A stretch of DNA of 64,000 bases, taken from contig DLHO01000026.1 in assembly GCA_002483265.1 (NCBI GenBank), forward strand, positions 1 to 64,000. The letters are read 5' to 3'. Below the pieces are notes generated by a model, which did no database searches, was not told the origin of the DNA, and saw only the letters and a list, made by a program, of their open reading frames with translations. Shown one piece after another: positions 59,360 through 64,000 of this stretch (positions are counted from its first letter, which is position 1; every line of letters begins with the position of its first letter). A program made the position numbers and the translations under genes. Origin of the DNA: Flavobacteriales bacterium UBA7666. GTDB lineage: Bacteria; Bacteroidota; Bacteroidia; Flavobacteriales_D; Crocinitomicaceae.

Positions 59360-60253
59360 TTAATTCTTTACGATCCGAACGGTTTCTTTAAATTCTTTAG
59401 ACTGAATAACAATGAGATATAAACCACTGTTTAAATCATTCAGATCGATCAATTGACGAAACGTACCTCTGGATATTTTTCCGGAATGGATTTCCCTGAT
59501 CAGTTTGCCGCTTGTATCGTATAAATTGATTTGCATCCGCTCTTTTTCCGGTGCTTGAATTTCCAGTGTAGTACTTTCTATCGCAGGATTTGGAAAAGCA
59601 AGTGCTTTGAATTCTGTTGGGTAAGGAATGCCGTTTTCGTCTAATTCCACAGGAGTTGTTTGTTCCAAAAACTCACGCTGAAGCGTGGTAATTGCACTGC
59701 CTCCTCCTAAAACATAATATTGTTCGATATCCTCTACTTTTTCCAGAACCGGAGCTTCTACGACCACAGGAATAGTGTAGGCACCCATAATATAACTCTC
59801 CGCCATTTCTATTATTTCAGGTGGTAGAGGAGTCTCAATGGTGATCTCACTTGCCGGAGCACTTTCCAATTTAGTTGTTTGATCGGAAGCAATGTTGTAG
59901 GCAATCTGCTGGACGGATTCGATTTGCTGCTGAACCCGTTCATCTTCACAGCTGAATAAAGTGAGACCAAACACAATCAATAAAGCTGCAATAAAAAGTT
60001 GGTGCGGATTGCGTTTCTTCTGAGCAAGCCAGATTTTGAATTCAGTATTTAATTCATCTTCTTGCCGAGTAGTCATTCGTGCACAAACTGATTGACCACT
60101 TAATTCCAAAAGGGTTAATTTGATCTCATTGACTGATTGATTGCTGAAATCATGTACTTGTTTGGTACATTTCTGACAAAATGCTCCTTTTTCCGTTGGA
60201 GTCATTTTGTTCCAATCTTCAGAGCAAGGTGTTTCAATTCCAATTTTTTTCAT
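59360..60253 (-). CDS. T9SS-tailed protein with N-terminal Cys-rich domain and one membrane helix (297 aa)
   Basis: No signal peptide at the start; the N-terminal ~50 residues (TPCSEDWNKMTPTEKGAFCQKCTKQVHDFSN) form a Cys-rich module I recall from many Bacteroidota proteins. A single hydrophobic helix at about residues 86-101 (LFIAALLIVFGLTLFSC) ends in a Cys and would act as anchor. The C-terminus (LAFPNPAIESTTLEIQAPE...LYDTSGKLIREI...GLYLIVIQS) is a type A T9SS sorting domain. The combination is odd, since T9SS export normally begins with a cleavable signal peptide. Function unknown. Confidence 0.8.
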   Translation of the reverse strand: MKKIGIETPCSEDWNKMTPTEKGAFCQKCTKQVHDFSNQSVNEIKLTLLELSGQSVCARMTTRQEDELNTEFKIWLAQKKRNPHQLFIAALLIVFGLTLFSCEDERVQQQIESVQQIAYNIASDQTTKLESAPASEITIETPLPPEIIEMAESYIMGAYTIPVVVEAPVLEKVEDIEQYYVLGGGSAITTLQREFLEQTTPVELDENGIPYPTEFKALAFPNPAIESTTLEIQAPEKERMQINLYDTSGKLIREIHSGKISRGTFRQLIDLNDLNSGLYLIVIQSKEFKETVRIVKN

Positions 60254-60399
60254 AGCAGTTGCATTTGGTTTCTAATTCGTTGTCGGCAAGTAAGATGCAA
60301 GCTAAATTCTTTTTCCATAAACTTTCAAAAAAAAACTTAAAGGTTCTATTCTCATTGATTAAAATGTGGTTTAATGGAATTGAATAGAATCAAAAATGA

Positions 60400-60407
60400 T
60401 AACTTTG
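60400..60407 (+). promoter_or_regulatory. -7 box TAACTTTG for the DUF4293 gene
   Basis: An exact consensus match with TTG at 60380-60382 (17 bp upstream), 19 nt before ATG 60427. Confidence 0.6.
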
Positions 60408-60426
60408 AAATCAAATTAATGAAAAC

Positions 60427-60894
60427 ATGATTCAACGCATTCAAACCGTATATTTTTTAATTGCAGCTCTTTTGGTTGCAACAACACTTTTTGGAACAGA
60501 TTTATTTTCTTTTCATCAGATAGAAGATATCCATGCAAATGCCTACCAAATAAAGGGTGGTTTTGTTGGAAAAGGAGAAAAATTGGATTTTTGGATGCTT
60601 TCGTTGATTCAGGTTGTTTTCTCACTGATGATTATCTTTTCATTCAAAATGCGTCACCGCCAGATTTTCTTAGGATGGATTTTGTTGGTACTAAACTTGT
60701 TAAGCTCAGCGTGGATTGCTTTGGGAGCAAATGTTCATTCAACACAATGTGATAAATGCCCTGATCCTGCAACAGATTTATCTTTCGGAATTGTGTTTTA
60801 CCTCCATGCAGCAGCATTCATTTTTGTATTCCTTGGCATCAGAGGAGTGAGAAAGGATAAGAAGACGATTGATTCGTTGAACCGGTTGAGATAA
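60427..60894 (+). CDS. DUF4293 membrane protein
   Basis: A Bacteroidota-specific family. MIQRIQTVYFLIAALLVATTLFG is the characteristic N-terminus and first helix; three further helices follow (LIQVVFSLMIIFSFKM, IFLGWILLVLNLLSSAWIAL, SFGIVFYLHAAAFIFVFLGIRG), with a basic C-terminal tail. 155 aa. CDKCP in a loop is notable. Role unknown; monocistronic, with a strong promoter. Confidence 0.92.
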   Translation: MIQRIQTVYFLIAALLVATTLFGTDLFSFHQIEDIHANAYQIKGGFVGKGEKLDFWMLSLIQVVFSLMIIFSFKMRHRQIFLGWILLVLNLLSSAWIALGANVHSTQCDKCPDPATDLSFGIVFYLHAAAFIFVFLGIRGVRKDKKTIDSLNRLR

Positions 60895-60924
60895 TATTTT
60901 TAGATAGAATTAAATTTCAAATTA

Positions 60925-60960
60925 AAATGTAGGGGAGAAAAATTTTTCGCCCCTACATTT
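60925..60960. repeat. GTAGGGG palindrome, copy 2
   Basis: AAATGTAGGGG/CCCCTACATTT arms around GAAAAATTTTTC, one mismatch across the 36-bp palindrome. It is related to 16994-17025 and may end the DUF4293 transcript. Confidence 0.7.
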
Positions 60961-60974
60961 TTCCATTTTGAATT

Positions 60975-61028
60975 ATTCACATTCACATTCACATTCACAT
61001 TCTCATTCGTAATTCGGCATTCGGAATT
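60975..61028. repeat. ATTCNN hexamer array
   Basis: ATTCAC x4, ATTCTC, ATTCGT, then AATTCGGC, ATTCGG and AATT: a hexamer array grading into the heptamer type of 49794 and 34498. It stops 7 bp before the next -7 box. Confidence 0.7.
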
Positions 61029-61035
61029 ATAGTAC

Positions 61036-61043
61036 TATCTTTG
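61036..61043 (+). promoter_or_regulatory. -7 box TATCTTTG for the ABC-F gene
   Basis: An exact consensus match 22 nt before ATG 61066. Confidence 0.55.
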
Positions 61044-61065
61044 CACCTTCAAAACAAAAACTAGC

Positions 61066-62940
61066 ATGAATTTTCTTTCCGTTGAAAACCTGACGAAATC
61101 CTTCGGAGATCGCGTAATCTTCTCAGATATTACCTTCGGAATTGACCAGGGAGACAAAGTGGCTATTGTAGCCAAAAACGGAAATGGTAAAACCACTTTG
61201 CTGCGTTGTTTGATGAACCTTGAGCAAATTGATTCAGGACGTGTTGTTTACCGAAATGACCTTCGTGTGGCATTTATGCAGCAAACAGAAACATTGGATG
61301 ACTCGCATACGATTTTAGAAGCCGTTTTTTCACACGATCTACCGGAATTGCAAATCGTAAAAAAATACAATCAAGCACTTCGCGAAGGAAACGAAGAAGC
61401 AATTCATGAATGTTACGAAGAATTAACCGAGCTCAATGCTTGGGACATGGAAGTGAAAGTGAATCAGATTCTTTCTGTTCTGAAGCTCAATGATACCAGT
61501 TTATTAGTAGGGAGTCTTTCGGGTGGACAAAAGAAACGCGTTGCTCTTGCTCAGGTTTTGGTTGCTGAAGCAGATTTCCTAATCCTTGATGAGCCTACAA
61601 ATCACTTGGATTTGGACATGATCGAATGGTTGGAAGAATACCTTTCAAAATCAAAGTCTACGATCTTAATGGTGACTCACGACCGTTATTTCTTAGAAGT
61701 CGTTTGTGATACGATTTATGAATTAGAAGATAAAACGATCTATAAATACAAAGGGAATTTCTCGTATTACCTGGAGAAAAAATCGGAACGTCAGGAACAA
61801 TTGCAATCTACTATCGATAAGGCCCGAAATACCTTTAAGAAAGAATTGGATTGGATCCGCAGACAACCAAAGGCACGAGGCACGAAACAAAAAGCCCGTG
61901 TAGACAGTTTTCAGGATGTAAAGAAAGTTGCAAGCCAACGAATTGATGATGATGAAATCGATATTCCGGTTAAAATGGAACGTTTGGGTTCTAAAATTCT
62001 CGAATTACATAAAATCGGTAAGACATACGGCGACAAGATTATTTTGGATAATTTCTCCTACAATTTCCAGCGTAAAGAGCGTTTAGGAATTGTTGGAAAT
62101 AACGGAACTGGCAAGTCTACTTTTTTGAATATGATTCAAAGTCGAGAGGAAGTTGACAGAGGAAAGGTTGTTACTGGTGAAACGGTTGTTTTTGGATACT
62201 ACAGTCAGGAATTGATCAAAGTAGACGAAGACAAAAAGGTGATCGACGTGATTCGCGATATCGCAGAGTTTATTCCTTTAGAGAAAGGCCGACAGCTTTC
62301 TGCAGCTCAATTTTTGGAGAAGTTCCTATTTCCTCGTCACATGCACTACAACTTTGTACACAAACTAAGTGGTGGTGAAAAAAGACGTTTGAAACTGATG
62401 ACCGTTCTAATGTCCAATCCGAATTTCTTGATTCTGGATGAGCCAACGAATGATTTGGACATCTTCGTAATGAGTGTTTTGGAAGACTATTTGAGAACGT
62501 TTGAAGGATGTTTGATCGTAGTTTCGCATGACCGTTACTTCATGGATAAAATGGTAGACCATTTATTTGTTTTTGAAGGACAAGGAGCAATCAAAGATAT
62601 CATCGGAAATTACACCGAATTCAGAAAGCAAACAGCAGCGGATTATAAAAAGGAAAAATCTACGGATGATAAACCGGTTGAAGTTGTTAAGGTAAAACAG
62701 ATCTCGGAAGAAACCCCGAAAGACAAACGCAAGTTATCCTTCAAGGAAAAGAGTGAGTTCGATCAAATAGAAAAAGATTTGGAACGCTTGGAAGAAGAGA
62801 AAACGAAGTGGACGAACGTATTATCTGATTCTACTTCAGACAATGAGAAACTCATGGAAGCCGGAGTGAAACTGGGTGAAATTGTTTCACAAATAGACGA
62901 AAAAACAGAGCGCTGGATCGAATTGTCTGAGTTTGCTTAA
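61066..62940 (+). CDS. ABC-F family ATPase (Uup-like)
   Basis: Two ABC modules in one soluble chain of 624 aa, without membrane segments. Module 1: Walker A AKNGNGKTTLL, signature LSGGQKKR, Walker B LILDEPTNHLD. Module 2: GNNGTGKSTFLN, LSGGEKRRLKL, LILDEPTNDLD. The linker between them (KKSERQEQLQSTIDKARNTFKKELDWIRRQPKARGTKQKAR) is the P-site tRNA-interaction-like motif of ABC-F factors. The C-terminal ~85 residues are a coiled coil as in Uup. These proteins act on ribosomes; subclass assignment is uncertain. Monocistronic. Confidence 0.93.
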   Translation: MNFLSVENLTKSFGDRVIFSDITFGIDQGDKVAIVAKNGNGKTTLLRCLMNLEQIDSGRVVYRNDLRVAFMQQTETLDDSHTILEAVFSHDLPELQIVKKYNQALREGNEEAIHECYEELTELNAWDMEVKVNQILSVLKLNDTSLLVGSLSGGQKKRVALAQVLVAEADFLILDEPTNHLDLDMIEWLEEYLSKSKSTILMVTHDRYFLEVVCDTIYELEDKTIYKYKGNFSYYLEKKSERQEQLQSTIDKARNTFKKELDWIRRQPKARGTKQKARVDSFQDVKKVASQRIDDDEIDIPVKMERLGSKILELHKIGKTYGDKIILDNFSYNFQRKERLGIVGNNGTGKSTFLNMIQSREEVDRGKVVTGETVVFGYYSQELIKVDEDKKVIDVIRDIAEFIPLEKGRQLSAAQFLEKFLFPRHMHYNFVHKLSGGEKRRLKLMTVLMSNPNFLILDEPTNDLDIFVMSVLEDYLRTFEGCLIVVSHDRYFMDKMVDHLFVFEGQGAIKDIIGNYTEFRKQTAADYKKEKSTDDKPVEVVKVKQISEETPKDKRKLSFKEKSEFDQIEKDLERLEEEKTKWTNVLSDSTSDNEKLMEAGVKLGEIVSQIDEKTERWIELSEFA

Positions 62941-62970
62941 TAGAAGTTTCTTCAGGATTTTAGTATAAAT

Positions 62971-63031
62971 CCTCGTGTGCTTCGTGATCTTAGTGGTCGA
63001 TTATACCACGAGGCACACAAAGAACACGAAG
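62971..63031. repeat. Imperfect inverted repeat with CACGAAG/GCACACAAAG sequences
   Basis: CCTCGTG (62971-62977) pairs with CACGAGG (63007-63013), CTTCGTG (62980-62986) with CACGAAG (63025-63031), and GTGGT with ACCAC. GCACACAAAGAA also occurs near 19720, so this is a dispersed intergenic repeat. It lies between converging genes. Confidence 0.55.
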
Positions 63032-63050
63032 AATTTTCGTGAAGTATTTT

Positions 63051-64000
63051 CTATTCAATAATGAGTTTCTGAACAATTCGTTCGCCTGAATTTTCAATTT
63101 CTACGAAATAAAGCCCGGAATTAAACCCGCCCACTGATATTTCAGATGTTTCTGAATGATTTCCTGTCCAAACAGCTGCTCCCAAAGCATTTCGAATAAT
63201 CAATGTGCAATTCGAAAAAGCAGAATGAATTGCAATGCTTTCCGACGCAGGATTTGGTTCAATAGTAAAAGCCTGTATGTTTTCTGAAATAATTCCAGCT
63301 GTTCCATCAATTGGAACGGCACCACATCCGTTGGTTGATTTTAAACCATAATCGACATTGTTGATGATGTCATTGCCAAAAGTGGTCAGGTTCGACGCAG
63401 AACCGGTAAGCGACATTTGTCGGGCGGTAGAACAATCCAAACTAAATGTCCACGCCAGCCAGCCAATGTTTCTTGAACAGGCTTCATCGAGAATAATCGG
63501 ATACAAGGCAGAAAGGTCATTTAGTCCGCATTCACCGTTGTCGCCATCCTGATTGGTTGCAACTTCTCCTAAAATAAAACAGACATTGGTATTTTGAGCT
63601 TCGTTCAGTTTTGCTTGAACCTGAGCTAAGGTGCTGGCATAACCATACCAATAAGCATGTGAGGAGAAAATGAGATTGTGGCGTGAATCGTTTTGATTCA
63701 TTTCTTCAGCAACGGATAATAATTCGGTGGAAGATTGTCCGCAATCCGGAGCATCAATAATAATAGGAACATGTACACCGGCTTGACGAAGTGTTGTTAC
63801 CGCTGCCGAATAATTGGTTTTAAAGGTATTTAACTCCGTTGCTAGGGGATCAGTTCCCCAACGTACCTTGTCAAATTCATTCGCTAAATTGATGATCAAA
63901 TAAGCTTTATTGGCCTCAATAAGTGCCAGAACATCGGGATCCGTCCAGAAATCCATCACTGTTGAGTTAAAATACGCCCAATTATCTTTGCAGGTTATGT
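63051..64000 (-). CDS. GH5-like glycoside hydrolase with T9SS sorting domain, 5' end outside the window
   Basis: The frame stays open to the window edge (reading back ITCKDNWAYFNSTVMDFW), so only the C-terminal ~316 residues are present. AYLIINLANEFDKV fits the GH5 acid/base Asn-Glu motif, and VCFILGEVATNQDG fits the nucleophile Glu at a strand end, separated by ~120 residues; HAYWYGYA is a typical middle block. These suggest a cellulase/mannanase-type endo-glycanase. The C-terminus (FTIEPNPASESIAIHSAFSN...GLYFVEI) is a type A T9SS sorting domain, indicating cell-surface secretion. Substrate not determinable. Confidence 0.8.
   Translation of the reverse strand, partial: ITCKDNWAYFNSTVMDFWTDPDVLALIEANKAYLIINLANEFDKVRWGTDPLATELNTFKTNYSAAVTTLRQAGVHVPIIIDAPDCGQSSTELLSVAEEMNQNDSRHNLIFSSHAYWYGYASTLAQVQAKLNEAQNTNVCFILGEVATNQDGDNGECGLNDLSALYPIILDEACSRNIGWLAWTFSLDCSTARQMSLTGSASNLTTFGNDIINNVDYGLKSTNGCGAVPIDGTAGIISENIQAFTIEPNPASESIAIHSAFSNCTLIIRNALGAAVWTGNHSETSEISVGGFNSGLYFVEIENSGERIVQKLIIE

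Noticed and set aside
1..64000. CRISPR arrays, tRNA, rRNA, prophage or complete insertion sequence
   Set aside because: No spaced direct repeats of CRISPR form, no cloverleaf or rRNA signature, and no transposase or phage structural gene was recognised.

Overview
The window is low-G+C chromosomal DNA of a Bacteroidota member, most likely a flavobacterium-like or Crocinitomicaceae-like organism such as Fluviicola; the genus is inference. The evidence is recurring TAnnTTTG -7 promoter boxes, several secreted proteins ending in type IX secretion (T9SS) sorting domains or gliding-type C-termini, and Bacteroidota-specific families such as DUF4293. No rRNA, tRNA, CRISPR array, intact insertion sequence or prophage was seen. 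Most of the window is housekeeping and surface-protein gene content with dense intergenic repeats.

Layout. 1-5.3 kb: exported proteins of unknown role, a YdcF-family protein and a T9SS adhesin-like protein. 5.3-7.0 kb: a repeat-rich patch of bulged hairpins and a Bacteroidota hypothetical gene that appears to be invaded and extended by repeats. 7.1-9.4 kb: a small membrane protein, NhaA, and the remains of a probable DUF389 gene. 9.4-11.7 kb: a GbsR/MarR regulator with a DCC-type membrane protein and an epimerase. 11.8-17.0 kb: a cobalamin-riboswitch-led operon (DUF4465 surface protein, TonB-dependent receptor, beta-propeller lipoprotein, T9SS protein), best read as a vitamin B12 capture and uptake system. 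17.1-19.7 kb: TPR protein, ribH and a glmM-like gene. 19.9-24.7 kb: a MuiA-like protein, a DUF983 protein and a gingipain-type C25 protease. 24.9-31.5 kb: flavoprotein, M42 peptidase, YigZ, dnaA, thioesterase and formimidoylglutamase. 31.5-42.1 kb: patatin-like membrane protein, permuted papain-like protein, CorA, topoisomerase IV (parE-parC) and a lone ATPase. 42.1-49.6 kb: desaturase, ornithine aminotransferase with an unusual leader, LemA-DUF3137, and a phosphohexomutase. 49.8-64 kb: aroC, a polytopic membrane protein, NDH-2, a propeller-type sensor kinase with its NarL-type regulator, a beta-helix lipoprotein, a T9SS protein, DUF4293, an ABC-F ATPase, and a GH5-like enzyme cut by the window end.

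The points I would follow first are non-coding. (1) The 43.2-43.6 kb region has a four-copy 11-bp direct-repeat array and, before the ornithine aminotransferase gene, two overlapping tiny ORFs made from a direct repeat. (2) The B12 operon carries a T9SS protein of unknown role. (3) A family of bulged hairpins with compensatory changes lies at 5.5-5.8 kb. (4) A dyad sits in the core promoter of the GbsR gene. (5) Several genes have a -7 box only 3-6 nt before the ATG, suggesting leaderless mRNAs. All functional statements rest on motif recognition by eye; no database search was run.
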